From assembly GCA_903912405.1 (NCBI GenBank), contig CAIWHF010000062.1, forward strand, positions 1-7,826: a DNA stretch of 7,826 bases. The letters run 5' to 3'. Position numbers and translations under genes: made by a program. This document shows, piece by piece, positions 1-7,408 of this stretch (position 1 is the first letter of the stretch; each line of letters begins with the position of its first letter). Source of the DNA: an uncultured Bacteroidota bacterium (GTDB lineage: Bacteria > Bacteroidota > Bacteroidia > Chitinophagales > Chitinophagaceae). The notes beneath the pieces are model-generated. The model was not told where the DNA came from. It saw nothing but the letters and a program-made list of their open reading frames with translations, and made no database searches.

Positions 1-347
1 ACCGATGCTAATTGCACCGCCGATTGTGCGCTCAAGGCTAAGCCTTTGCTTCTATTCGCTATGCCATAATATTGCTCGTATATAATTTTGCCTTTATAAC
101 CTACTAAAACAGAACCGTTAAAACCGGCAGCCATTTGTTTATTATAAAACGAATCGATGCGTTGTTTTATGAGCTCCCATTCCGGACTCGTGCTTACATT
201 CGATTGTAGCGTATTGGTTTCAAAGGTTTCGGGCTCTAGTAAAAAATGCGTGTGTGCTTTTGCATTTTCATTGGCAAACTGACACGACAATAAGGTGAAT
301 AAAAATAAACTAGCGGTGGTATATAATTTAGTGGGTAATAGTTTCAT
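1..347 (-). CDS. Serine beta-lactamase-family lipoprotein, N-terminal part (runs off the left edge)
   Basis: This is a partial gene: 115 codons from an ATG at 347-345 are open to the window edge. The N-terminus is a lipoprotein signal, with basic K2 and K7, a hydrophobic stretch at 12-20 and a lipobox L19-L20-S21-C22, so the mature protein should be lipid-anchored in the envelope. After a linker, residues 76-99 (FNGSVLVGYKGKIIYE, then YGIANR) match the entry to the class C beta-lactamase / PBP4-like hydrolase fold (Pfam Beta-lactamase, PF00144). The read ends at L-A-S plus a codon beginning GT (Val), which is where family members continue into the catalytic SxxK motif, so the nucleophile lies just outside the window. 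Members include esterases, D-aminopeptidases and peptidoglycan-acting enzymes; the substrate cannot be told here, and antibiotic resistance should not be assumed. The start overlaps the end of the upstream acpH-like gene by 20 nt, and no Shine-Dalgarno sequence is visible, so expression probably depends on translation of that gene. Confidence 0.82.
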   Translation of the reverse strand, partial: MKLLPTKLYTTASLFLFTLLSCQFANENAKAHTHFLLEPETFETNTLQSNVSTSPEWELIKQRIDSFYNKQMAAGFNGSVLVGYKGKIIYEQYYGIANRSKGLALSAQSAVQLAS

Positions 348-939
348 GTGTAAGATTCGATCTGTATTGGTTTGCAAAAATACACATGTCTTCTATAAAT
401 TCATAATAACAATTGTTTAAATAAAAATAATGTGCCATAAAAATATCGAAAGCCTCTTGCGTATCACCTAAATAAGTAGCTCTTCTAGAAAGTCCTTCCA
501 ATGATTTTTTCATCCCAACCGTTGTTTTGTAATTATACAACCAGTTGTGTTGTTGCATGCTTTCAAAGGCTTTTACGAAAGGGGACGCAAAAAAGCTCGA
601 CTGCTTCGCTAAAGAAGCATAGGTCTGTTCGCTGAACGACAGGAGTGCTGCATCATGTGCAAAGTATTTCGCATCATTAGCTAAAAAATGATCCATAAGC
701 GTATCGATGATGGCGCCGGAATAGCGTTGGTAGCGTGCTTTGAAAAGTAATTGCGCTCTAATTAACGCAGGGTGCTGGTCGGTATATTGATCAATGGCTC
801 TATGCAATAAAATGCCTTCTTGAACTTTTTGAGGGAACTGTTGTAAGGCCAATTTTCCTTTTATAAAATCACCCATCATATTGCCCAATAAAAGTGCTTC
901 GTCCGTACCAGAAAGCAAGGCATGCCCTAAAAAATTCAT
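328..939 (-). CDS. acpH: Acyl carrier protein phosphodiesterase (AcpH / DUF479 family)
   Basis: The 203-residue product is close to the roughly 190-200 residues usual for AcpH. Family knowledge: AcpH hydrolyses the 4'-phosphopantetheine arm from holo-acyl carrier protein in the cytosol, giving apo-ACP; the fold is a helical bundle related to HD-domain hydrolases, with a metal at the active site. Visible motifs are the opening MNFLGHA (1-7), GNMMGDFIKG (19-28), GILLHRAIDQYTDQHP (42-57) and IIDTLMDHFLA (77-87). These carry the conserved Asp and His residues expected to bind metal (D24, H46, D50, D54, H56, D83, H84). The ATG at 939-937 is fixed by the family's conserved N-terminus. It overlaps the stop of the upstream FUSC-like gene by one base (TAATG), and the 3' end overlaps the next gene by 20 nt. 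It therefore sits in the middle of a tightly coupled operon. Some homologues are annotated only as DUF479; the exact activity is inferred. Confidence 0.85.
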   Translation of the reverse strand: MNFLGHALLSGTDEALLLGNMMGDFIKGKLALQQFPQKVQEGILLHRAIDQYTDQHPALIRAQLLFKARYQRYSGAIIDTLMDHFLANDAKYFAHDAALLSFSEQTYASLAKQSSFFASPFVKAFESMQQHNWLYNYKTTVGMKKSLEGLSRRATYLGDTQEAFDIFMAHYFYLNNCYYEFIEDMCIFANQYRSNLTHETITH

Positions 940-3137
940 TATGTAGTAGCTTGTAATTGTGAACTTAAAAATTCAAGATCATCTTTGATAGCATGTATTT
1001 CAAAATGAATCTTGTACAAAGAATTGCGTTGATAGGAAGATAATAGCGGCAATTGGCTAATGTCAATATTTAATCGTTCCCATTCTTTCAATGTAACTTG
1101 CTGCGACAACTGTATTTTAATATCATCAAAGCAGTTTAGAATCTCCCGTATGCGATCGACGTCAGCAGCTTGCGCGGGTGTAGCGGTAGCAACTGTATCC
1201 TCTTTTTCAATATTGAATTTATTGAGCTCTCTCGTTATGCGAACGATATGCGTGAGTAAGGCATAGTAGGCGGTCACTTTCTTTTTATCGTGCAAAGGTT
1301 CTTGCATGTAGCGTTGTAGCGAATCAAAGGCGATGCTATTGTGCGATTCGGCCAAACGCTTAAAGCGGGTCCATGGCAGCGAAGTTTCTTGCATGCTGCA
1401 TTGGAAATAATTAAAGTTCTTAGAAATAGCTTGTAGGATATGTTTTGGCAACCAATTCTTTTCAAAGGTAGGTAAGAATACAAAGCCCGCTACTACCGCA
1501 AGCGAAGCGCCAATAGTAGTGCTTATAAGGCGTTGTATTAAGACCGTATAGGTAAGCGCTTCATCAACAGAATATAACAATACTAAACTTAAGGTGATGA
1601 AAAAAGTAGATAAAGAATAGCTTCGTTTTATACTGATGATCATGCATACGGCTGACATAAAAAACAAGAGTTCTTTCAGGTGCAAGGTGCCAGGTGTGCT
1701 CATTACTAATGCGCCGGCAAGAATGCCTAAAAATGTACCAGCTATGCGCTCTATTGCTTTTTTGTTGGTGGTTGTCACATAGGGTTGCATTACAATCAGT
1801 GTAGTGAATGGAATCCAATAGCCATATTGTATATGGGCAAGTCGATAGATAAGATAGCCAATCGTGCTAGCAATAGCGGCTCTTAATGCAAATTTAAAGG
1901 TGAAGGTATTTATATGGAACAGTGTTTGTAAATGTTGCAACCATTCTTTGGGTTGCAGGATATACAAGGTTTTATATAAGCCATACGATTGAAAGGTAAG
2001 TGCTTCTTTATCGTGTTCATTAATAACGGATAACACTTTTGTCATTAATTTTAAAATACGTTCATAGCTCAAATAGATGCGTTTTGCGTATGCGTTTTGG
2101 TGGGTCGTATCAGCAAGGTGTTTTTTGTAAAAGAGCGCATTTAATTTTTGCAAACGATTGATTTGCACTTTAACTAATAAATAATCTTCTTTTTGGAGCG
2201 ACAAGATAAAATAAGCCATGCGATTGCACAATTGTTCATGCGCTTTCATAACGCCATACAAAGCAATGCATGCTAATTCTGTTTCTTTGTTGTAGGCCAA
2301 GTTGCGCAGCTCCTCTTCTATATTGGCAGTGATGCTTCCAATAAGGGCAGCCGCTTTTCTAATTTGCGCTAACTCTAATTCTTGTTTGTTTTGCTGCGCT
2401 ACTTGATGCGCTAATTTTGCATGAAATTGCAAGGAGTTATCTAAGGCATTGCGCACTTCTCGTTCGCTTAAATAAATAGCTCGTATGTTATTTTTTTTGC
2501 CTCGCTGATTAAAGCCTTCTGATAGCGTATGCTGCAAGGCAGCAATACTCTTCCAAATGAGGGCTATGCTTCTACGATAGGGTTTTTGTACGGGTATAAA
2601 AATGCTGAAGAGCACACCCAAAATTAAACTCCATAAACCACCAATGCCTATCCATACAATTCTTTTGCTTAGTACTTCTTCAATGGGGCAGGGATAAGCA
2701 TTAGTGAAGATGAACATGACAAAAATACTAATGGCTAAACCACTCCCACGCTCACCGATATTTTTGAAGAGGCCAGTTAGAAAACCTACAACAAACATAA
2801 AAAAGACACTCAAGGATAATACGGTGCCCGAGCTACTACCTAAAAACCCAAAGCCCATGGCAAATAAAATAGCAATAAGCAATACTTTCAAGCGCTGTGT
2901 GAAATTGCCTTTCAATTCCATCCAGCCAATGGCTTCTGCGGTTAAGGTGATAAATCCACCCTCTGTTTCGTGGTGGGTGTAGATGCCCCATACGAGCGGC
3001 ACACATGCGGCAATGCCCATGCGCAAGCCCCAACTCAGCAGCGGTTCAAAACGTTCGCTTTCTAATAGTTGGTCTAATGTCTTTAAGGAAATGATGGAAT
3101 AACTTTTTTTCAATTTTTTTATAATTACGCTACACAA
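939..3137 (-). CDS. FUSC / YccS-like inner-membrane protein
   Basis: A 732-residue polytopic membrane protein with the duplicated layout of the FUSC/YccS/AaeB group. A first hydrophobic block (about residues 33-183, around five or six membrane segments) is followed by a cytosolic helical region (about 185-410), a second membrane block (about 418-560) and a soluble C-terminal tail. The family signature lies in the second block near residues 437-465: YWIPFTTLIVMQPY, then an arginine-containing stretch and RIAGTFLGILAG. Relatives are proposed to export aromatic acids or other small organic anions, but YccS-type members have no settled substrate, so no transport claim is made. Length is typical of YccS (about 720). 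The start is uncertain: the longest frame begins with TTG at 3137, a second in-frame TTG lies at 3113, and the first ATG (residue 40) is already inside the first membrane segment. It is the first gene of the operon, and its stop overlaps the acpH-like start. Confidence 0.8.
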   Translation of the reverse strand: MCSVIIKKLKKSYSIISLKTLDQLLESERFEPLLSWGLRMGIAACVPLVWGIYTHHETEGGFITLTAEAIGWMELKGNFTQRLKVLLIAILFAMGFGFLGSSSGTVLSLSVFFMFVVGFLTGLFKNIGERGSGLAISIFVMFIFTNAYPCPIEEVLSKRIVWIGIGGLWSLILGVLFSIFIPVQKPYRRSIALIWKSIAALQHTLSEGFNQRGKKNNIRAIYLSEREVRNALDNSLQFHAKLAHQVAQQNKQELELAQIRKAAALIGSITANIEEELRNLAYNKETELACIALYGVMKAHEQLCNRMAYFILSLQKEDYLLVKVQINRLQKLNALFYKKHLADTTHQNAYAKRIYLSYERILKLMTKVLSVINEHDKEALTFQSYGLYKTLYILQPKEWLQHLQTLFHINTFTFKFALRAAIASTIGYLIYRLAHIQYGYWIPFTTLIVMQPYVTTTNKKAIERIAGTFLGILAGALVMSTPGTLHLKELLFFMSAVCMIISIKRSYSLSTFFITLSLVLLYSVDEALTYTVLIQRLISTTIGASLAVVAGFVFLPTFEKNWLPKHILQAISKNFNYFQCSMQETSLPWTRFKRLAESHNSIAFDSLQRYMQEPLHDKKKVTAYYALLTHIVRITRELNKFNIEKEDTVATATPAQAADVDRIREILNCFDDIKIQLSQQVTLKEWERLNIDISQLPLLSSYQRNSLYKIHFEIHAIKDDLEFLSSQLQATT

Positions 3138-3142
3138 AGTTA
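3135..3142 (-). promoter_or_regulatory. Possible -7 box for the FUSC-like operon, overlapping its annotated start
   Basis: On the minus strand this octamer reads TAACTTTG, an exact fit to TAnnTTTG. It covers the TTG at 3137 that opens the longest reading frame. If it is a real -7 box, the transcript would begin near 3130 and the true start would be further in, for example TTG 3113. A weaker alternative is TTTG at 3181-3178 followed after 20 nt by TAGCTTAT (3157-3150), which would leave TTG 3137 inside the transcript. The sequence alone does not decide between them. Confidence 0.25.
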
Positions 3143-3257
3143 AGTTTTAATAAGCTACGATGAGCCTTAATGGATAGCAAATCAACTCATTTTTTTTGCA
3201 CAAAATTTTTAGGTACGAATTAAAACAAGTAGGTTTGTAGGATAATTTTAATTTCAC
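3138..3257. other. Divergent intergenic region between the FUSC-like gene and the carboxyltransferase gene
   Basis: This 120-bp AT-rich spacer separates two genes transcribed away from each other, so it should hold both promoters. It contains a T-run (3190-3197), an A/T-rich core (3202-3210), and TAnnTTTG-like elements reading in each direction (separate entries for the two I could locate). No convincing operator palindrome or riboswitch fold was seen. Confidence 0.6.
3230..3237 (+). promoter_or_regulatory. Candidate Bacteroidota -7 box for the carboxyltransferase gene
   Basis: The octamer TAGGTTTG fits the Bacteroidota sigma-A -7 consensus TAnnTTTG exactly and lies 20 nt before the ATG at 3258. 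This would give a short leader of roughly 15 nt, as is common in this phylum. A clear -33 TTTG at the expected spacing (about 19-20 nt) is not present; the nearest TTTG, at 3195-3198, is too far upstream. Assignment rests on the -7 match and position only. Confidence 0.4.
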
Positions 3258-4796
3258 ATGAACAAGGTTTCGATTTTACAAGAAAAACAAGCTGCTGCTT
3301 TATTAGGCGGTGGTGCTGCTCGTATAGAAAGTCAACATAAAAAAGGTAAACTTACCGCTCGTGAGCGTATTCAATTATTGTTAGATGAAGGATCGTTTGA
3401 AGAGATAGGTATGTTAGTAGCGCATCGTTGTAAAGACTTTGGCATGGAACAAGAAACGTATTTAGGTGATGGTGTTGTTACCGGTTATGGTACGGTCAAT
3501 GGTCGATTGGTTTATGTGTTCTCTCAAGACTTTACTGTTTTTGGGGGTAGCTTATCCGAAACGCATGCCGAAAAAATTTGTAAGCTTATGGATTTGGCGG
3601 TGCAAAATGGTGCTCCCTTAATAGGCTTGAATGATAGTGGTGGTGCGCGTATCCAAGAAGGCGTTGTGTCTTTGGGGGGCTATGCCGATATTTTTCATCG
3701 CAATGTAAAAGCCTCTGGGGTGATTCCGCAATTATCGGCTATCATGGGTCCTTGCGCTGGTGGTGCTGTGTATTCTCCAGCCATTACCGATTTTATTTTA
3801 ATGGTCGAGAAAACTTCGTACATGTTTGTAACGGGCCCGAATGTAGTAAAAACGGTTACGCATGAAGAAGTGAGTAGTGAAGAATTGGGCGGGGCTACTA
3901 CGCATGCTTCTAAATCGGGTGTTACGCATTTTGCCATGGCCAACGAAGTAGAGTGTATTGAGTATGTGAAAAAATTATTGAGCTATATGCCTCAAAATTG
4001 TGAGGAAGAAGCACCCGCTTGGGAATATGAATTGGGCAATGAAGTGCGTGAGCAATTGAACAGCCTTATCCCCGAAAGTGCTAATCAGCCTTATGATATG
4101 AAAGAGGTAATAGAACAAGTAGTAGATGCTGAAAGCTTTTTAGAAGTGCATAAACAATATGCCGAAAATATCATTGTTGGTTTTGCGCGTATTGCGGGTA
4201 GAAGTATTGGTGTGGTGGCAAATCAACCAGCTTGTTTAGCGGGCGTTTTAGATATTGATGCCAGTAAAAAAGCGGCGCGCTTCGTTCGTTTTTGCGATGC
4301 CTTCAATATACCATTACTCGTATTGGTAGATGTTCCAGGTTTCTTGCCGGGTACCGATCAAGAATGGCATGGTATTATTACCAATGGAGCAAAATTATTA
4401 TATGCATTGAGCGAAGCAACAGTGCCGAAAATCACTGTAATTACTAGAAAAGCTTATGGTGGTGCGTATGATGTGATGAATTCAAAACATATTGGTGCCG
4501 ATCTCAATTTTGCATGGCCAAACGCGGAGATCGCGGTAATGGGTGCAAAAGGTGCAGCTGAAATTATTTTCAAAAAAGAAATTAGTGAAGCTGCCGATAA
4601 AGAAGCAAAATGGAAAGAGAAAGAACAAGAGTACTTAGATAAATTTGCTAACCCATATGGAGCTGCTGCTAGAGGCTTCATCGATGAGGTGATCATACCA
4701 TCGCAAACACGCTTGAAATTAATTAAAGCCTATGCGATGTTAGAAAACAAACAGGTAGCTACTCCAAAACGCAAACACGGAAATATTCCATTATAA
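3258..4796 (+). CDS. pccB: Acyl-CoA carboxylase carboxyltransferase subunit, propionyl-CoA carboxylase beta type
   Basis: At 512 residues it matches the usual length (about 510-530) of biotin-dependent carboxyltransferase beta subunits (Pfam Carboxyl_trans). It transfers CO2 from carboxybiotin to an acyl-CoA, most likely propionyl-CoA to (S)-methylmalonyl-CoA, in the cytosol as part of a complex. Visible landmarks are the N-terminal KGKLTARERIQLLLDEGSF segment (about 29-47), SGGARIQEG near 127-135 and GPCAGGAVYSPA near 164-175 (N-domain oxyanion loop). The C-domain loop is RKAYGGAYDVM (397-407). Asp405 falls where, from memory, propionyl-CoA carboxylases carry the Asp linked to propionyl preference (Asp422 of Streptomyces coelicolor PccB); acetyl-CoA enzymes have Ile. 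Both sites lie about 107-108 residues from the C-terminus. The ATG at 3258 is the first in frame and fits the family N-terminus. Biotin carboxylase and carrier subunits are absent from the window. The sodium-pump decarboxylase subunit MmdA is a close relative and a possible alternative. Confidence 0.9.
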   Translation: MNKVSILQEKQAAALLGGGAARIESQHKKGKLTARERIQLLLDEGSFEEIGMLVAHRCKDFGMEQETYLGDGVVTGYGTVNGRLVYVFSQDFTVFGGSLSETHAEKICKLMDLAVQNGAPLIGLNDSGGARIQEGVVSLGGYADIFHRNVKASGVIPQLSAIMGPCAGGAVYSPAITDFILMVEKTSYMFVTGPNVVKTVTHEEVSSEELGGATTHASKSGVTHFAMANEVECIEYVKKLLSYMPQNCEEEAPAWEYELGNEVREQLNSLIPESANQPYDMKEVIEQVVDAESFLEVHKQYAENIIVGFARIAGRSIGVVANQPACLAGVLDIDASKKAARFVRFCDAFNIPLLVLVDVPGFLPGTDQEWHGIITNGAKLLYALSEATVPKITVITRKAYGGAYDVMNSKHIGADLNFAWPNAEIAVMGAKGAAEIIFKKEISEAADKEAKWKEKEQEYLDKFANPYGAAARGFIDEVIIPSQTRLKLIKAYAMLENKQVATPKRKHGNIPL

Positions 4797-4801
4797 TTAT
4801 T

Positions 4802-4826
4802 AAACACGACTTCGGTCGTGTTTTTT
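4802..4826 (+). terminator. Intrinsic terminator with a UUCG tetraloop after pccB
   Basis: A perfect 9-bp stem pairs 4802-4810 (AAACACGAC) with 4815-4823 (GTCGTGTTT), closed by the loop TTCG (4811-4814) on a C-G pair, the exceptionally stable cUUCGg tetraloop. The descending arm runs into a six-T tract (4821-4826). It begins 5 nt after the pccB stop codon. This is a textbook rho-independent terminator. The U tract ends just two bases before the ATG of the next gene. Confidence 0.92.
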
Positions 4827-4828
4827 CT

Positions 4829-5629
4829 ATGTTGTCTCGTATACTTCGCACTGCAAAATTATTAGTCGATCGGCAATATTATATAGCTTTCGTAGCGTGT
4901 AGTTTGCCTGCGGTACTTTTTTATCAAAGTCCTGCTGCGCTTAGCTACACCGCACTCGCTTATATGGGTGCCCTATTCCTGGCTACCTACACGGCCTATC
5001 AATGGCATCATATATTTTATCATCAAGCTTCTAAACCTGCATCGCTGTATGCATTTATAAAGCAAGCATCACCTATAGAGCCTTTGCTCCTTCTCATGCT
5101 GTTGAGCAGCTGCTTGCCTATGTATGTGGTGGGCTTCGGACTTATATTAGCACTGGTGTCATTGCTATATTCTTATCCGCTTTTAGAAAACTGGGGTATT
5201 AAACCCTTGAATCGTTATGGACAGCTTAAGCCTTTTGTGCTCAGCGGGGTATGGGTGTTGGCATCCGCTTACTTGCCTATGCGCATGATGGCAAATATGG
5301 ATCTAGTGTTGTTGTTCCGTTATAGTTTTATGGTATGGATTTCTTGTTGTCTTTTCGATGCGCGTGATGCAGCAAAAGATACCACTAACCAAGTGTGCAC
5401 GCTAGCTAACAGTTATAGCCCCAGAATTTTTCATGCGTTGCTGTATCTGTTAGTGCTCGTTTATATGGGTTTGTCGTATGCACCACCGTCATGGAGTGGC
5501 GTAGAAATAATTAGAGGCATAGCTGCGATGGTATGTATTCGCTACTATGCCTCTTGTAGTGCTTATGTATTTGAAGTAGCCATTAATGGCTTACTTCTTT
5601 TCTTTGCGATGACGCAATTATTCGTCTAA
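4829..5629 (+). CDS. UbiA-like polytopic membrane protein, divergent and lacking the first Asp-rich motif
   Basis: A 266-residue, strongly hydrophobic protein with about eight predicted membrane segments (for example 19-33, 42-57, 84-120, 136-151, 157-176, 200-218, 247-266). It resembles the UbiA prenyltransferase superfamily, which joins prenyl chains to aromatic acceptors in the membrane. The second aspartate-rich motif is present as FDARDAAKD, with D177, D180 and D184, in the position of the family's DxRDxxxD. The first motif (NDxxDxxxD) is not: the matching helix reads YTAYQWHHIF (54-63) with no acidic residue. From memory, a Bacteroidota subgroup of UbiA-like proteins has a YNxxR-type motif there, and this protein fits that group better than true UbiA/MenA. 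Its reaction is unknown. ATG 4829 is needed to keep the short tail before the first membrane helix. The gene begins directly after the pccB terminator, with no visible ribosome binding site, and ends overlapping lepA by 12 nt on the opposite strand. Confidence 0.7.
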   Translation: MLSRILRTAKLLVDRQYYIAFVACSLPAVLFYQSPAALSYTALAYMGALFLATYTAYQWHHIFYHQASKPASLYAFIKQASPIEPLLLLMLLSSCLPMYVVGFGLILALVSLLYSYPLLENWGIKPLNRYGQLKPFVLSGVWVLASAYLPMRMMANMDLVLLFRYSFMVWISCCLFDARDAAKDTTNQVCTLANSYSPRIFHALLYLLVLVYMGLSYAPPSWSGVEIIRGIAAMVCIRYYASCSAYVFEVAINGLLLFFAMTQLFV

Positions 5630-7408
5630 TTTTAATACGGCTAAAAACGCGTCTTGTGGAATCTCTACGCTTCCAATTTGGCGCATACGTTTTTTACCTT
5701 CTTTTTGTTTCTCTAATAATTTTCGTTTACGAGAAATATCCCCACCATAACATTTTGCGGTTACGTCTTTGCGCATAGCAGAGATGTTTTCACGCGCTAC
5801 AATTTTAGCGCCAATGGCAGCTTGGATGGCAATTAAGAATTGTTGACGCGGTAATAATTCTTTTAATTTTGCACATAATTTACGACCAAAATCTTGTGAG
5901 CGACTTCTATGAATTAAAGCACTCAAAGCATCTACTTTCTCGCTGTTTAATAAGATGTCCATTTTTACGATATCACTTTCTCTATAGTCAATTGGATAAT
6001 AATCGAAAGAGGCATAACCACGCGTACTCGATTTTAGTTTATCATAAAAATCAAATACAATCTCCGTCAAAGGCATCTCAAAAGTAAGTTCTACACGCGT
6101 TGGCGTTAAATAGGTTTGATTGATGAGCATCCCTCTTTTGCCTAAGCATAAGCTCATGATATTACCGATATAATCTGGCGATGTAATAATTTGTGCACGA
6201 ATAAAAGGCTCCTCAAAACTTTTTAGTTTTGTAGGATCGGGCATTTCGGTAGGGTTATTTACAATAAGGGTTTCGCCGCTATTGAGGTGCGCGATAAAAC
6301 TTACATTGGGAACGGTGGTAATCACCATTTGGTTGAACTCGCGCTCCAAACGCTCTTGGATAATCTCCATGTGCAACATACCTAAGAAGCCGCAACGGAA
6401 ACCAAAACCTAAAGCTTGCGAAGTCTCGGGTTCAAAGGTGAGGGAGGCATCGTTGAGTTGCAATTTCTCCATACACTCGCGGAGCTCTTCAAAATCGTCG
6501 GTTTCTACAGGGAAGATCCCCGCAAATACCATGGGTTTTACTTCTTCAAAACCTTTTACCGTCTCTTGACTTGGGTTTTTGAGTAGGGTGATGGTATCGC
6601 CTACTTTTACTTCTTTAGCATTTTTAATACCCGTGATGATATAGCCTACATCGCCGGTAGTCACTTCGTTTTGTGGCGATAAGCCCATTTTCAAAACGCC
6701 CACTTCATCGGCATAGTAATGGTTGCCACTATGCACAAATTGTACTTGATCGTTCTTTTTAATACTACCATTGAATATTCTAAAATAAGCGATGATACCG
6801 CGAAAAGAGTTGAATACCGAATCGAATATTAACGCTTGCAAAGGCTCTTCAGGTTTTCCTTTTGGTGCCGGAATGCGATCAATAACCGCGGTCAATACTT
6901 CTTCAATACCAATGCCACTTTTGCCCGATGCTAAGATGATATCTTCTGGTTTACAACCAATTAGCTCAACAATCTGATCCGTTACTTCCGGTATCATGGC
7001 TCCTTCCATATCAATTTTATTGATAACAGGAATGATCTCTAAATCATTATCTAGGGCTAAATATAGATTGCTGATCGTTTGTGCTTGTATACCTTGAGAG
7101 GCATCTACCAAAAGTAAAGCCCCTTCGCATGCAGCCAAGGCACGTGATACTTCATAGCTAAAATCCACATGGCCAGGCGTATCAATAAGGTTGAGTTTAT
7201 AGGTAGTGCCTTTCCATTCGTAGCTCATTTGGATGGCATGACTTTTAATGGTAATGCCTTTTTCTCGCTCCAAATCCATATCGTCTAAGAACTGAGCTTG
7301 CATGTCTCGGTCGGAGATGGTTTTGGTAAATTCCAATAAACGATCGGCCAAGGTAGATTTACCATGGTCGATATGAGCGATAATGCAAAAATTTCGGATG
7401 TTTTTCAT
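5618..7408 (-). CDS. lepA: Elongation factor 4 (LepA), ribosome-associated GTPase
   Basis: LepA is a translational GTPase that acts on the ribosome during initiation or elongation and has been linked to back-translocation and 30S biogenesis. From the ATG at 7408-7406 the product is 596 residues, the normal length. All GTPase motifs are visible: G1 AHIDHGKST (11-19), G2 around REKGITIK (48-55), G3 DTPGH (76-80) with the catalytic His80, G4 NKID (130-133) and G5 ASGK (160-163). The LepA-specific C-terminal domain is intact, including YYPIDYRESDIVKMDILLN, AKCYGGDISRKRKLLEKQK and the ending IPQDAFLAVLKLDE. An upstream in-frame TTG (7429) would add seven residues; ATG 7408 is preferred because MKNIRNFCIIAHIDHGKS is the conserved family start. 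It lies 72 nt downstream of the repeat-protein gene on the same strand and may share its transcript or use its own promoter. Confidence 0.97.
   Translation of the reverse strand: MKNIRNFCIIAHIDHGKSTLADRLLEFTKTISDRDMQAQFLDDMDLEREKGITIKSHAIQMSYEWKGTTYKLNLIDTPGHVDFSYEVSRALAACEGALLLVDASQGIQAQTISNLYLALDNDLEIIPVINKIDMEGAMIPEVTDQIVELIGCKPEDIILASGKSGIGIEEVLTAVIDRIPAPKGKPEEPLQALIFDSVFNSFRGIIAYFRIFNGSIKKNDQVQFVHSGNHYYADEVGVLKMGLSPQNEVTTGDVGYIITGIKNAKEVKVGDTITLLKNPSQETVKGFEEVKPMVFAGIFPVETDDFEELRECMEKLQLNDASLTFEPETSQALGFGFRCGFLGMLHMEIIQERLEREFNQMVITTVPNVSFIAHLNSGETLIVNNPTEMPDPTKLKSFEEPFIRAQIITSPDYIGNIMSLCLGKRGMLINQTYLTPTRVELTFEMPLTEIVFDFYDKLKSSTRGYASFDYYPIDYRESDIVKMDILLNSEKVDALSALIHRSRSQDFGRKLCAKLKELLPRQQFLIAIQAAIGAKIVARENISAMRKDVTAKCYGGDISRKRKLLEKQKEGKKRMRQIGSVEIPQDAFLAVLKLDE

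Noticed and set aside
1..347. Antibiotic-resistance beta-lactamase
   Set aside because: Only the generic entry of the PF00144 fold is visible, and the catalytic motifs lie outside the window. Most lipoproteins of this type in Bacteroidota are not resistance enzymes.
2704..2982. Plus-strand open frame of 92 codons inside the FUSC-like gene
   Set aside because: It lies wholly antisense to a confident membrane-protein coding region and shows no recognisable domain. The other short frames within the FUSC-like, pccB and lepA genes were dismissed for the same reason.
4790..4800. TATAAT-like sequence after the pccB stop as a promoter for the UbiA-like gene
   Set aside because: It resembles an enterobacterial -10 box rather than the Bacteroidota -7 consensus, has no partner -33 box, and would transcribe straight into the terminator.
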